A stretch of 64,000 nt of DNA, from assembly GCA_014799475.1 (NCBI GenBank), contig JAAVHX010000015.1, forward strand, positions 1-64,000, in the 5' to 3' direction. Shown here one piece after another: positions 25,032-33,853 of this stretch (the stretch's first letter is position 1; the number at the start of each line of letters is the position of its first letter). The DNA is from Clostridiales bacterium. GTDB lineage: Bacteria; Bacillota; Clostridia; Oscillospirales; Oscillospiraceae. Below the pieces are notes generated by a model, which had not been told where the DNA came from, ran no database searches, and was given only the letters and a program-made list of their open reading frames with translations. A program made the translations under genes and the position numbers.

Positions 25032-25805
25032 TTATGTATCCTTTTCCCGATCCCGCTGGATGAGCAGCTTTACCGCCTCGATCCCTACCCGGATGGCGGA
25101 CTCGGTGTCCTCGTCCCGGGTCTGGTCAAGCCCAGCGGCATTTCGCTCTTGGTTCCAGATCACATGGAACGCCGAACCGCACCGCACGCCCCGGGCCGCG
25201 GCCACGGTGAACAGCGCCGCGCTTTCCATCTCGGAGGCCAGCACACCCAAGCGCTTCCACGCCTCCCACTTGCTTTGCAGCTCATAGGACACCGGCATAC
25301 GCTCCGGCGAGTGCTGGCCGTAAAAGGAGTCCTTGCACTGCACCACCCCGGTGTGCCAGCGGCGGCCCGCCGCCTTAGCCGCATCCACCAACGCGGTGAG
25401 CACCTCAAAGTCCGCCACGGCGGGGAACTCAATGGGGGCGTACTCCCGGCTGGTGCCCTCCATGCGGACGGCCCCGGTGGCAATGACTACATCGCCGCTG
25501 GTGACGTCCAGCTTGATGCCGCCGCAGGTGCCCACCCGCACAAAGGTGTCCGCGCCCAGGTTGGCCAGCTCCTCCATGGCGATGGAGGCGGACGGCCCGC
25601 CGATGCCGGTGGAGGTGACGGTCACCTTCTCTCCCAGCAGGGTGCCGGTATAGGTGACGTACTCCCGGTTGGTCGTCACATGGATAGGGTCGTCAAAGTA
25701 GCGGGCGATCTTCTCGCACCGCCCGGGATCCCCGGGGAGCAAACAGTACCGGCCCACGTCCCCCTGTTTGCAGTTGATGTGGAATTGGCGTTCGTCCGCG
25801 ATCAT
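25032..25805 (-). CDS. udp: Uridine phosphorylase
   Basis: The 257-residue PNP/UDP-family phosphorylase has [12 protein letters not shown] (phosphate site), [24 protein letters not shown] and the substrate region [17 protein letters not shown], with the [12 protein letters not shown] ribose-binding motif. The uracil-recognising Q..R-type region is consistent with Udp rather than purine nucleoside phosphorylase. It cleaves uridine with phosphate to uracil and ribose-1-phosphate for pyrimidine salvage. Single gene with its own promoter; GAGGTGCGGTC precedes the ATG. Confidence 0.9.
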   Translation of the reverse strand: MIADERQFHINCKQGDVGRYCLLPGDPGRCEKIARYFDDPIHVTTNREYVTYTGTLLGEKVTVTSTGIGGPSASIAMEELANLGADTFVRVGTCGGIKLDVTSGDVVIATGAVRMEGTSREYAPIEFPAVADFEVLTALVDAAKAAGRRWHTGVVQCKDSFYGQHSPERMPVSYELQSKWEAWKRLGVLASEMESAALFTVAAARGVRCGSAFHVIWNQERNAAGLDQTRDEDTESAIRVGIEAVKLLIQRDREKDT

Positions 25806-25836
25806 GACCGCACCTCATTTCTCTTGATTTGCTCTT

Positions 25837-25865
25837 ATTATATCGCGATTGAGCGCAAAAAGCAA
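25837..25865 (-). promoter_or_regulatory. udp promoter
   Basis: TTGCTT (25860-25865), 17 bases, TATAAT (25837-25842). Confidence 0.7.
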
Positions 25866-25913
25866 GGCGCGGGCATAGAAAAGCATGGGCACGGATCAGG
25901 AAAATATAACATT

Positions 25914-26318
25914 TTACGCCCCCTCCGGCCACTCGGTATCTGCCGTCAGCACAAGACCGTGCGTTCCATCCTGCGCTGTGACATACCACCGCTCCCCCGA
26001 CCGCGGGGCCTCAGTGATCACAATCCGGGCCAGTTCCCCTTCCGCAATCCTTCCAACGGCCGTGTCGTACACCAGCACCGTCACCGGGTACTCCCCCGCC
26101 TCAAAGCCGAAGGTCTCTCCCCGTTTCAGCGGGCTGCTGTCGGCGTTCCGCATCCCTGAATTCTGGTCTACAAAATCCACCACGACCTCGACAATGGTGG
26201 CATCCGAATCGTTGACGAACACCAAATCGTAATCGATTACTTCCCCGCCGCTGCCGCAGCCGGACAGGGCAGCCAGGATAAACAGTGCCGCTAACACCGC
26301 ATAGATACGTTTTTTCAT
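25914..26318 (-). CDS. Small lipoprotein of unknown function
   Basis: This 134-residue protein has a type II signal peptide with lipobox LAALSGC (lipidated Cys near 21) and a single small beta-rich domain containing DLVFVNDSDATIVEVVVDF. No known family was recognised. AAAGGAG lies before the ATG. It follows another small lipoprotein gene by 15 bases, so the two are probably one transcript. Confidence 0.7.
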   Translation of the reverse strand: MKKRIYAVLAALFILAALSGCGSGGEVIDYDLVFVNDSDATIVEVVVDFVDQNSGMRNADSSPLKRGETFGFEAGEYPVTVLVYDTAVGRIAEGELARIVITEAPRSGERWYVTAQDGTHGLVLTADTEWPEGA

Positions 26319-26333
26319 CGTTCCATTTCTCCT

Positions 26334-26801
26334 TTATGTGTCAAATTGATAAAAATACAGCCGTCCATTCTGGCTGTCAAAGACCGCCGCAGTGAAATTC
26401 CAGGAATATCGATTGCACAGCTCCGTATCGTCATAGGGATCATCGCTCTCGCTGTGACGGTCATAGAGGAAGTAAAAGCCCTCCTCTATTGACGCGCCCT
26501 CATCCCCGCACAAACCGACAGCCTGTGCCGCGTTTACCGACATAGGCAGGGGCTTCCACCCTGGGATGTCTTCCAACCCATCGACCAGTCCGTTCAACTC
26601 CACCACGGCAGCGGTCAGCCCGTCTCCGTGGAATCCGCCGTGGCTGTCTTCAAAATGGATCAGCGTCCCAGCGGATAGATCCACTCCCAGCGCCTTCTCT
26701 ATTCGGGACAACCTGTTCTCCTCCCTGCTTCCAACTTCGCAGCTCGGGAGAGCAAAAAGCAGCACATATAAAATCAAAGCAAGGGTTAAAAAGCGCTTCA
26801 T
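26334..26801 (-). CDS. Small lipoprotein of unknown function
   Basis: The start at 26801 gives 155 residues with a signal peptide and lipobox ALPSC (Cys near 20), then a domain rich in acidic residues and aromatics (EEGFYFLYDRHSESDDPYDD). It precedes the other small lipoprotein by 15 bases. The RBS is weak (AAAGAAG). No family recognised. The HTH gene upstream ends in its own terminator, so this is a separate unit. Confidence 0.65.
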   Translation of the reverse strand: MKRFLTLALILYVLLFALPSCEVGSREENRLSRIEKALGVDLSAGTLIHFEDSHGGFHGDGLTAAVVELNGLVDGLEDIPGWKPLPMSVNAAQAVGLCGDEGASIEEGFYFLYDRHSESDDPYDDTELCNRYSWNFTAAVFDSQNGRLYFYQFDT

Positions 26802-26834
26802 TGTATCATCTTCTTTCAAAATGGGCCGCAAAAA

Positions 26835-26858
26835 GACCGCCCCATGGCCGGGGCGGTC
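26835..26858 (-). terminator. Terminator of the DUF2975/HTH operon
   Basis: GACCGCCCC/GGGGCGGTC hairpin followed by TTTTTGCGG on the minus strand. Confidence 0.85.
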
Positions 26859-26878
26859 ATGCGGTCTGTCTTATTTGG

Positions 26879-27094
26879 TTATTCCGCCTCATCCGGGACA
26901 AACTCTAGAATATCCCCCGGCTGGCAGTCCAGCGCCTTGCAGATGGCCTCCAGCGTGGAAAAGCGCACCGCTTTGGCCTTATTGTTTTTCAAAATGGACA
27001 GGTTGGCCATGGTGACATCCACCTTCTGGGACAGCTCTCCCAGGGACATCTTGCGCTTGGCCATCATCACGTCCAGGTTCACGATAATCGCCAT
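26879..27094 (-). CDS. YozG-like HTH (XRE) regulator
   Basis: This 71-residue Cro/C1-type protein consists almost entirely of the helix-turn-helix: MSLGELSQKVDVTMANLSIL, then STLEAICKALDCQPGDILEF. Short XRE proteins of this type are commonly encoded next to DUF2975 membrane proteins, as here (10 bases apart). The pair may act as a membrane-linked regulatory unit in which the membrane partner controls the repressor; this is inference from co-occurrence. Confidence 0.88.
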   Translation of the reverse strand: MAIIVNLDVMMAKRKMSLGELSQKVDVTMANLSILKNNKAKAVRFSTLEAICKALDCQPGDILEFVPDEAE

Positions 27095-27104
27095 ACGCCG
27101 CCCC

Positions 27105-27704
27105 CTATATGGTCAGGTCGTTTTCCGCCTTGATCTCGGCGGCCTGCCGAAACAGGGCGGACATGACCATGCACACCAGCCCCGCCATCAGGAAAACAGG
27201 GACAAACAGGGCGTTGTAGGTGAGCAGCGGTAAAATGCTTTGATAGGTAACGAATCCCCATATCAGCCGAATCAGCGCCGCGCCGGAGATCACAAAGCAG
27301 CACACTGCTGCCCGCTTCAGGCTGACTGCGTTACTTAATGTAAAGGGATTCCCCTTTAGTATCGTGTCCAGTACCCGCTTGGCTTGCCAGAGGATGATGG
27401 CGGTGCAGATTCCGCAAATCCAGAGGAATACCGTGAGCACGGCCATATACACGTCTGTCCACACCACAAGCCAGGAGCAAAAAAACATCATTGCAAAAGG
27501 GAAATAGTATCTTGGCGTACTTTCCACCCCCAACAGATAGGTCAGGTCCTCTATTCCCCAGTCCACCATTTCGCCCACGGACATCTCCCCATACATGTAT
27601 GCCATCATGGGAACCAGAAGCAGTGCCAAAACATTGCACACAAGCGTGATGATAACCAGCACCCGCAGCACCCGGGCCAGCTTCTGCACAGGAGTTCGTT
27701 CCAT
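27105..27704 (-). CDS. DUF2975 membrane protein
   Basis: This 199-residue protein has four membrane helices (near 12-35, 75-100, 128-150 and 160-185) in the DUF2975 arrangement, with the family's LKGNPFTLSNAVSLKRAA stretch between helices two and three. GAGGTGG lies before the ATG at 27704. It is paired with the small XRE regulator downstream. Function not established. Confidence 0.82.
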   Translation of the reverse strand: MERTPVQKLARVLRVLVIITLVCNVLALLLVPMMAYMYGEMSVGEMVDWGIEDLTYLLGVESTPRYYFPFAMMFFCSWLVVWTDVYMAVLTVFLWICGICTAIILWQAKRVLDTILKGNPFTLSNAVSLKRAAVCCFVISGAALIRLIWGFVTYQSILPLLTYNALFVPVFLMAGLVCMVMSALFRQAAEIKAENDLTI

Positions 27705-27725
27705 TTCTACCACCTCTTGTCCATG

Positions 27726-27754
27726 AGCTTACCACTGCCCATATCGTTTGTCAA
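27726..27754 (-). promoter_or_regulatory. Promoter of the DUF2975/HTH operon
   Basis: TTGACA (27749-27754), 17 bases, TAAGCT (27726-27731). Confidence 0.7.
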
Positions 27755-27794
27755 GTATTTTTTATTGTTTTTCGATAAAATTTATTGATAGAAA

Positions 27795-27819
27795 AGCCCC
27801 GCGCCGTTTGCGCGGGGCT
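27795..27819 (-). terminator. Terminator after the CPBP protease gene
   Basis: AGCCCCGCGC/GCGCGGGGCT hairpin followed by TTTTCT on the minus strand. Confidence 0.85.
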
Positions 27820-27828
27820 CTCTGCCTC

Positions 27829-28734
27829 TTACAAATCCCAGGGATCGTAATCGTAGTCTTGGGGCTTCGCGGGCAGTTCCTGCGCCGGAAGCGGCTTGGG
27901 AGCGGGCCGGAACAGGGCGGCGATGGCCCCGCGATCCAAGATCGGGGCGATGATGCCGATCACGATCAACACGCCCAACGCAATCACCAGTTCCGTCCCC
28001 TCCTCCGTCTCCGGGATGCAGGAGAGTACCTGACCGATGGCGTTGAAAGCCACATGGCCCAGGATGGACGGCAGGATGGAATTCGCCCGCAGATCAATGA
28101 AGCCAAAAATCGCGCCCAGCACAAAGGCGTAAGCAAACCAAATCGGGTGTCCGTGGCACGCTCCAAACACGGCGGCGGACAGCACAACCGCCAGCCAGCC
28201 GGGCATCACCCGGGCCAGCCGGTTCATGACCAGTCCCCGGAAAATGATCTCTTCCACCACTGGGGCCACCACCGCCACGGCAATTATCCCGACCAGAGTG
28301 CCCTCGGCCACGTCCGCCGAAGCCTCGCTGTAGCTGTCCAGCCATGCCTCGGGCAGCGCGGCCAGCGCCACCGTGATCACCACGTACAGCCCCGGCGCCA
28401 GCGTCCCCCCCGTCAGCAGGGTGGGCGCGGGCACCGGGCACAGCCACAGCGCTTCGCTCAGCCTTTTCCGCCGGATAAGGTAAAAGACCAGCACAACGGT
28501 AAGGGTAAGCAGCCCGGAAATCAGCGACAAGGTCATCGTATCGACGCTGAGCAGGGCCAGGATAGCGTCCTCGTCCACCACCGATTCCCCGGTAATGGCT
28601 TCCGAAACAATGGAGACAATCAGAGGCAGCATCACCGCCACCTGCATCCCCAGGAAAAGGGCCACATAGCACACCGATTTGCCCAGGGCGGCAAACACCT
28701 GGCCCACACGGTCTGGCTTTCTCTCGTTCATCAT
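27829..28734 (-). CDS. CPBP-family intramembrane metalloprotease
   Basis: This 301-residue polytopic protein has the CPBP (CAAX protease/bacteriocin-processing, ABI) signature: EEIIFRG with the paired glutamates, then ACHGHP and GHVAFNAIG, which supply the His ligands. About eight membrane helices are predicted, with a proline-rich cytoplasmic tail. Such proteins cleave within the membrane; in some bacteria they protect against or mature bacteriocins. The ATG overlaps the sirtuin stop (ATGATGA), so translation is coupled to it. Confidence 0.87.
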   Translation of the reverse strand: MMNERKPDRVGQVFAALGKSVCYVALFLGMQVAVMLPLIVSIVSEAITGESVVDEDAILALLSVDTMTLSLISGLLTLTVVLVFYLIRRKRLSEALWLCPVPAPTLLTGGTLAPGLYVVITVALAALPEAWLDSYSEASADVAEGTLVGIIAVAVVAPVVEEIIFRGLVMNRLARVMPGWLAVVLSAAVFGACHGHPIWFAYAFVLGAIFGFIDLRANSILPSILGHVAFNAIGQVLSCIPETEEGTELVIALGVLIVIGIIAPILDRGAIAALFRPAPKPLPAQELPAKPQDYDYDPWDL

Positions 28735-29450
28735 TCAATCCCTCCCAGTACTTTCCCGATGGAATCATGGATCACCAAATCTGCCTGTCCGTCGTAGGGA
28801 GTGGGGTCCCGGTTGATGAGCACCAGCTTATTCCCCCGGTAATAATTGATGAGCCCCGCCGCTGGATACACCACCAGAGACGTGCCGCCGATGATAAGCA
28901 CATCCGCTTGCGCGATGGCCCGCACGGCTCCCTCCACGGTATCTTGGTCAAGCCCTTCCTCATAGAGCACCACGTCCGGCTTTACCAGTCCCCCGCACTT
29001 GGTGCAGCGGGGCACTCCCTCTCCCCCGGCGATAAAATCCACGCCATAGGGCGTCCGGCACCTGGTGCAGTAGTTGCGGTGCACCGAGCCGTGTAGCTCA
29101 TACACCGTCTGGCTGCCCGCCAACTGGTGCAGCCCGTCGATATTCTGGGTGACCACCGCCTTCAGCTTGCCCGCCCGCTCCAGCTCCGCCAGCTTGAGGT
29201 GGGCGGCGTTGGGCTTCGCGTCCAGGCACAGCATTTTGTCCCGGTAGAAACGGTAAAAATCCTCGGTGCGGCAGGTGAAATAGGTGTGGCTGAGGATGGT
29301 CTCCGGCGGCTCATCGTACTTCTGGTTATAAAGGCCGTCCACGCTGCGAAAGTCGGGGATGCCGCTCTCAGTGGACACGCCCGCCCCGCCGAAAAAGACA
29401 ATGTTGCCGCTGTCCTTGATCCATTGCCGCAATTGTTCCTGAGCAGTCAT
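28731..29450 (-). CDS. NAD-dependent protein deacylase (sirtuin)
   Basis: The start at 29450 (GGAGGG before it) gives 239 residues. Sirtuin residues are complete: [15 protein letters not shown] for [12 protein letters not shown], catalytic His in ELHGSVHR and the zinc cysteines CTRC and CTKC. It removes acyl groups from protein lysines using NAD. It is co-transcribed with the CPBP protease gene downstream (four-base overlap). The arginine operon upstream ends in a terminator. Confidence 0.93.
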   Translation of the reverse strand: MTAQEQLRQWIKDSGNIVFFGGAGVSTESGIPDFRSVDGLYNQKYDEPPETILSHTYFTCRTEDFYRFYRDKMLCLDAKPNAAHLKLAELERAGKLKAVVTQNIDGLHQLAGSQTVYELHGSVHRNYCTRCRTPYGVDFIAGGEGVPRCTKCGGLVKPDVVLYEEGLDQDTVEGAVRAIAQADVLIIGGTSLVVYPAAGLINYYRGNKLVLINRDPTPYDGQADLVIHDSIGKVLGGIE

Positions 29451-29480
29451 CGCCTTTCCCTCCTTTAGCCCAATTATAAC

Positions 29481-29511
29481 AAAGTCCCCCCTGCGCCGCA
29501 AAGGGGACTTT
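29481..29511 (-). terminator. Terminator of the arginine operon
   Basis: AAAGTCCCC/GGGGACTTT hairpin directly after the argF stop; the T-tract is short (TTTGTTAT). Confidence 0.7.
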
Positions 29512-29513
29512 GC

Positions 29514-30428
29514 TCAATCCTTCATCAACAGGTACAGCACAGCTTTCTGGGCGTGCAGGCGGTTCTCCGCCTCCTCAAAGATCTCGTCGGCGTGGGCCTC
29601 GAACACCTCAGCACTGATCTCCTCCCCCTTATGGGCGGGCAGGCAGTGCTGCACCATGCAGCCGGGGTGGGTCAGCTCCATCAGCGCTTCGTCCACGCAG
29701 TAGCCCGCGAAGGCTTTTGCACGGACGGCCCGCTCCTCCTCCTTGCCCATGGATGCCCACACGTCGGTGATCACCACGTCGGCATCCTTGGCCGCCTCAG
29801 CGGGGGTGCGTACCAGCTCAAACTTGCAGTCCGTCACCGTTTTGACAAAGTCCAGCACCGTTGGATCTGGGTCATACCCCTCCGGACAGGCCACGGACAC
29901 GTCCATGCCGCATTTCAGGCCGCCCACGATCAGGGAGTTGGCCATATTATTCCCGTCCCCGATGAAGGCCAGCTTCAGCCCCTCCAGCCGGGTCATCTTC
30001 TCCCGGATGGTCATCAGGTCCGCCAGCACCTGGCAGGGGTGGGCAAAGTCGGTCAGGCCGTTCACCACCGGAATGGAGGCGTATTTCGCCAATTCCTCCA
30101 CCTCGGACTGGCCGTAGGTGCGGATCATGATGCCGTCGCAGTACCGGGACAGCACCCGCGCGGTGTCCTCCACCGGCTCCCCGCGGCCGATCTGGCTCTC
30201 CTTGCCGGACAGGAACAGGGCGTGGCCGCCCAGCTGGTACATTCCCACCTCGAAGGACACCCGGGTGCGGGTGGAGTTTTTCTCGAAAATCATGGCCAGG
30301 GTCTTGCCCTTGAGGTAGTCATGGGCGATCCCGTGCTTCTGGCTGTATTTCATCTGGTCCGCCATATCCAGGATCTCGGCAATTTCCTCCCTGGACAGAT
30401 CCAGCAGCTTGAGTAAGTCTTTTTTCAC
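29514..30428 (-). CDS. argF: Ornithine carbamoyltransferase
   Basis: The 304-residue ArgF starts with GTG after GGAGGAG. The carbamoyl-phosphate loop STRTR, the HPCQ motif (HPCQVLADL) and the ornithine/C-terminal motif HCLPAHKG are all present, as is the DVWASMG loop that distinguishes OTC from ATC. It makes citrulline from ornithine and carbamoyl phosphate. It is the last gene of the arginine operon. The anabolic assignment rests on context; arcA/arcC are not present. Confidence 0.95.
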   Translation of the reverse strand: MKKDLLKLLDLSREEIAEILDMADQMKYSQKHGIAHDYLKGKTLAMIFEKNSTRTRVSFEVGMYQLGGHALFLSGKESQIGRGEPVEDTARVLSRYCDGIMIRTYGQSEVEELAKYASIPVVNGLTDFAHPCQVLADLMTIREKMTRLEGLKLAFIGDGNNMANSLIVGGLKCGMDVSVACPEGYDPDPTVLDFVKTVTDCKFELVRTPAEAAKDADVVITDVWASMGKEEERAVRAKAFAGYCVDEALMELTHPGCMVQHCLPAHKGEEISAEVFEAHADEIFEEAENRLHAQKAVLYLLMKD

Positions 30429-30444
30429 CGGTATCTCCTCCGTT

Positions 30445-31623
30445 TTATGAAAGGGCCGCTTTCAGGATGGTCAGACCCTTATCCAGTTCTTCCTTTGTGA
30501 TGGTCAGCGGCGGCAGGAACCGCAGACCCGGCCCGGCGGTGAGGCTGAGCAGGCCCGTCTGGTTCAGCTTGGCGCACAGCTCCTTGTTGGAGAAGCCCTC
30601 CCTGACCTCCACGCCAATCATCAGGCCCATGCCCCGCGTCTTGCCCAGGCAGGGCAGGTCCATGGATTCAATAGCGGCTCGCAGATACTCGCCCTTTCCT
30701 TTCACCTGGGAAATGGCCTCATCGTCCAAAATGTCCAGCACCGCGTTGGCTGCCGCCGCAGCCACTGGATTGCCGCCGAAGGTGGAGGCGTGGTCTCCCG
30801 GCCCGAACACGCGGCGGCACTTCTCGTTCACCAGGAAGCCGCCCATAGGCAGGCCCCCGGCGATCCCTTTGGCAAAGGACAGAGCGTCGGGCTGCACACC
30901 GTATTGCTGGAAGCAGAACAGCGAGCCGGTGCGGCCTATGCCGGTCTGCACCTCATCCACCAGGAAAAGCCAGTCCCGCTCCGCGCACAGCTTGGCCAAA
31001 TTGTGTACAAATCCGGGATCCAGGGGCAGCACGCCCCCCTCGCCCTGCACCAGCTCCACCAGCACGGCGCAGACATCCTCCCCCGCCGCCTGCCGGATGC
31101 TGTCGATATTGGGATCCGCCCAGCGGAAGCCCTCGGTAAAGGGGAAGAAATATTTGTGGAACACATCCTGGCCGGTGGCGGCCAGGGTGGTAATGGTGCG
31201 GCCGTGGAACGAGCGGTTCAGGGTGATGACAGTGCCTCTTCCCTCGCCGTATTTCTCCCAAGAATACTTCCGCGCCAGCTTGATGACGCCCTCATTGCCC
31301 TCCGCGCCGGAATTGCCGAAAAACGCCGCCGCCATACCGGAGCGGGTACACAGCTTTTCCGCCAAGCGGATATAGGGTTCGGAGTAGTACAGATTGGAGA
31401 TGTGGGCCAGCTTCCCCGCCTGCCCGGCGACGGCCGCCTGCCACTCAGGGTTGGCGGTGCCCACCGACAGTACGCCGATGCCGGAAGCAAAGTCGATGTA
31501 CTCCTTCCCGTCCGGGCCGTACAGGGTGGCCCCCTGTCCATGGTCGATGGCAATGGGGTTGCGGCCATAGCTCTGCACAACATATTGGCTATCCAGTTTT
31601 TTCAGCTCTTCAAAGGTCACCAT
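30445..31623 (-). CDS. argD: Acetylornithine aminotransferase
   Basis: This 392-residue class III PLP aminotransferase has NSGAEGNEGVIKLAR, the FHGRT loop, LVDEVQTGIGRTG and the PLP lysine in SFAKGIAGGLPMGG. It converts N-acetylglutamate semialdehyde to N-acetylornithine. It lies 10 bases after argB and 16 before argF. ArgD enzymes often double as succinyldiaminopimelate aminotransferases, which is not decidable here. Confidence 0.95.
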   Translation of the reverse strand: MVTFEELKKLDSQYVVQSYGRNPIAIDHGQGATLYGPDGKEYIDFASGIGVLSVGTANPEWQAAVAGQAGKLAHISNLYYSEPYIRLAEKLCTRSGMAAAFFGNSGAEGNEGVIKLARKYSWEKYGEGRGTVITLNRSFHGRTITTLAATGQDVFHKYFFPFTEGFRWADPNIDSIRQAAGEDVCAVLVELVQGEGGVLPLDPGFVHNLAKLCAERDWLFLVDEVQTGIGRTGSLFCFQQYGVQPDALSFAKGIAGGLPMGGFLVNEKCRRVFGPGDHASTFGGNPVAAAAANAVLDILDDEAISQVKGKGEYLRAAIESMDLPCLGKTRGMGLMIGVEVREGFSNKELCAKLNQTGLLSLTAGPGLRFLPPLTITKEELDKGLTILKAALS

Positions 31624-31633
31624 CGGCGCCTCC

Positions 31634-32488
31634 TTACACAGTTATCATTGTTCCCAAGCCCGCGTCGCTGAGCAGCTCAATGAGGATGGAGTGGGGAATG
31701 CGTCCATCCAGAATGACAGTGCTCCTCACCCCGGAGCGCACCGCCTCGGCGGCGCAGTCGATTTTGGGGATCATGCCCCCTTGGATCACCCCGTCCTTGA
31801 TGAGGCCGGGGATCTCTGACGCCCGAACCTGGTGGAGCAGGGTGCTCTCGTCCTGGGGGTCGGTGAGCAGGCCCCGCACGTCGGTGAGCAGGATCAGCTT
31901 TTCCGCACTCAGTGCCACCGCCAGCTTGGCGGCGGCGGTGTCGGCGTTCACGTTGTAAGCGGTCGGCCCGTCAATACCCCGGGCTACGGTAGACACCACG
32001 GGGATGTAGCCGTTGTGGAGCGCGTCCTCCACAACGGAGGGGTTCACCATCTGAATAGAGCCCACCAGCCCATACCTCTCGTCCAGCCGGACGGCCTGGA
32101 ACAGGTCGGCATCCATGCCACACAGGCCCACCGCCCTGCCCCCCTGGCTGTTGATGAGGGCAGCCAGATCCTTGTTCACCTTGCCGCACAGGATCTGCTG
32201 AACCACCTCCATGGTCTCCTCGTCGGTGTAGCGCAGTCCGTCCACAAACTTGGACTGATGCCCCAGCCGTTTCAGCATATCGCTGATCTCCGGCCCGCCG
32301 CCGTGGACCACCACCACCCGGATCCCCACCAGGGAGAGCAGGATCAGGTCGGAGATCACCGCCTGGCGCAGCTCCTCTGAGACCATGGCGTTGCCGCCGT
32401 ATTTCACCACCACGGTCTTGCCGTTGTACTTTTGAATATAGGGCATCGCCTCGGCCAGCACCTGGGCCCGGTCAATGAGTGAGGACAT
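31634..32488 (-). CDS. argB: Acetylglutamate kinase
   Basis: This 284-residue amino-acid kinase has VVKYGGNAM, VVVHGGGPEI, the ALINSQGGRAVGLCGMDA region and NVNADTAAAKLAVAL. It phosphorylates N-acetylglutamate, the usual arginine-feedback step. The N-terminal helix (MSSLIDRAQVLAEAMPYIQKY) is the sort that supports hexamerisation and arginine sensitivity. The start at 32488 was chosen over 32506 by alignment with that helix and by the GAAAGGGTG site. Confidence 0.94.
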   Translation of the reverse strand: MSSLIDRAQVLAEAMPYIQKYNGKTVVVKYGGNAMVSEELRQAVISDLILLSLVGIRVVVVHGGGPEISDMLKRLGHQSKFVDGLRYTDEETMEVVQQILCGKVNKDLAALINSQGGRAVGLCGMDADLFQAVRLDERYGLVGSIQMVNPSVVEDALHNGYIPVVSTVARGIDGPTAYNVNADTAAAKLAVALSAEKLILLTDVRGLLTDPQDESTLLHQVRASEIPGLIKDGVIQGGMIPKIDCAAEAVRSGVRSTVILDGRIPHSILIELLSDAGLGTMITV

Positions 32489-32568
32489 GGAAAAGCACCC
32501 TTTCAAGGTAAAATATAAAAGCCGCCCCGCAGGGCAAGGGGTATCACTCCGCAGAAAATGTCCGCCCC

Positions 32569-33792
32569 TCAGGTCCTGTAGTCACCATTGATTTTAACAT
32601 ATTCGTAGGTCAGGTCACAGCCCCAGCAGGTAGCCTCGCTGCCGCCCTCGTTGAGGGATACGTCAACCACAACCTCGTCCTGGCTGAGGACCTTCCTGGC
32701 AAGCTCCTCGTCAAAGTCAAGGCCAACGCCCTTCTCACACACCAGGATGCTCCCCTGGATGGAGGAGAAACTGATGTCCACATACTCCGGGCGGAAGGGA
32801 GCTTTGGAATAGCCCATGGCGCACAAAACCCGCCCCCAGTTGGCGTCCGCGCCGAACAGCGCCGCCTTCACCAGCGAAGAACCAACCACCGCCTTGGCAA
32901 GGCGCTCGGCGCTCTCCTCGCTGCGGGCGGAGCGGACCGTACAGGTCACCAGCCGGGAAGCGCCCTCCCCGTCGGCGGCGATCGCCCTGGCCATCGTCTC
33001 GCACACCTGATAGAGCGCCTTGTAAAATACAGTGTAGCTGTCGTCCTTCCACTCGATCTGCTCGTTGCCCGCCATACCATTGGCCAGCACCACGCACATA
33101 TCATTGGTGGAGGTGTCTCCGTCCACTGTTACCCGGTTGAAGGTGCGGGGAACGATCTCGTGGAGGGCGTCCTGGAGCACATCGTGGGTGATGGCGCAGT
33201 CGGTGGTGATGAAACACAGCATGGTGCCCATGTTGGGGTGGATCATGCCGGAGCCCTTGGCAATGGCCCCGATGGTGACGGTCTTGCCGTCGATGCTCAC
33301 CGAGACAGCGGTCTCCTTTTTCACCGTGTCGGTGGTCATGACGGCGCGGGCCGCGGCATCAGAGCCCTCCGCACTCAGGGCGGAGACCAGCGCGGGCATT
33401 CCCTTCTCAATGGCGGAGATGTTCAACTCCTGGCCAATCACGCCGGTGGAGGCCACCACAAAATCGGCGCTCTTCAGCCCGGTGGCCTGGGCGGCCAGGG
33501 CGCACATCCGCTCCGCGTTCTCATGGCTCATGGGAGCGCAGGCGTTGGCGTTTCCGCTGTTGGCGATGACCCCCCGGCACACCCCATCCTCCAGGTTGCC
33601 CATCGTCACGTAGATGGGGGCGGCCTTCACCCGGTTCATGGTATACACCGCGGCGGCGGAGCATTCCTGCTCCGACAAAATCATGGCCAAATCGTTTTTA
33701 TCCGGGCTGCTCCCCGCCTTAACACCGCAGTGTATGCCGGAAGCGGTAAAGCCCTTGGCGGCACATACGCCGCCGGATATTTCTTTCAGCAT
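32569..33792 (-). CDS. argJ: Bifunctional glutamate N-acetyltransferase/ornithine acetyltransferase
   Basis: The ATG at 33792 (eight bases from GAGGAG) gives 407 residues. The self-cleavage site is visible in KGSGMIHPNMGTMLCF: cleavage would fall between Gly and Thr190, leaving Thr as the nucleophile. The family more often has Ala-Thr there, and Gly-Thr is a mild variant. ArgJ transfers the acetyl group from N-acetylornithine to glutamate, so the pathway is cyclic and needs no ArgE. A GC-rich leader of about 80 bases separates it from argB. Confidence 0.94.
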   Translation of the reverse strand: MLKEISGGVCAAKGFTASGIHCGVKAGSSPDKNDLAMILSEQECSAAAVYTMNRVKAAPIYVTMGNLEDGVCRGVIANSGNANACAPMSHENAERMCALAAQATGLKSADFVVASTGVIGQELNISAIEKGMPALVSALSAEGSDAAARAVMTTDTVKKETAVSVSIDGKTVTIGAIAKGSGMIHPNMGTMLCFITTDCAITHDVLQDALHEIVPRTFNRVTVDGDTSTNDMCVVLANGMAGNEQIEWKDDSYTVFYKALYQVCETMARAIAADGEGASRLVTCTVRSARSEESAERLAKAVVGSSLVKAALFGADANWGRVLCAMGYSKAPFRPEYVDISFSSIQGSILVCEKGVGLDFDEELARKVLSQDEVVVDVSLNEGGSEATCWGCDLTYEYVKINGDYRT

Positions 33793-33853
33793 TCCCATAA
33801 CTCCTCACTTTTGATGGGACGCGGGACGCAGCCGCGCGCCGCCCCCACTCATA

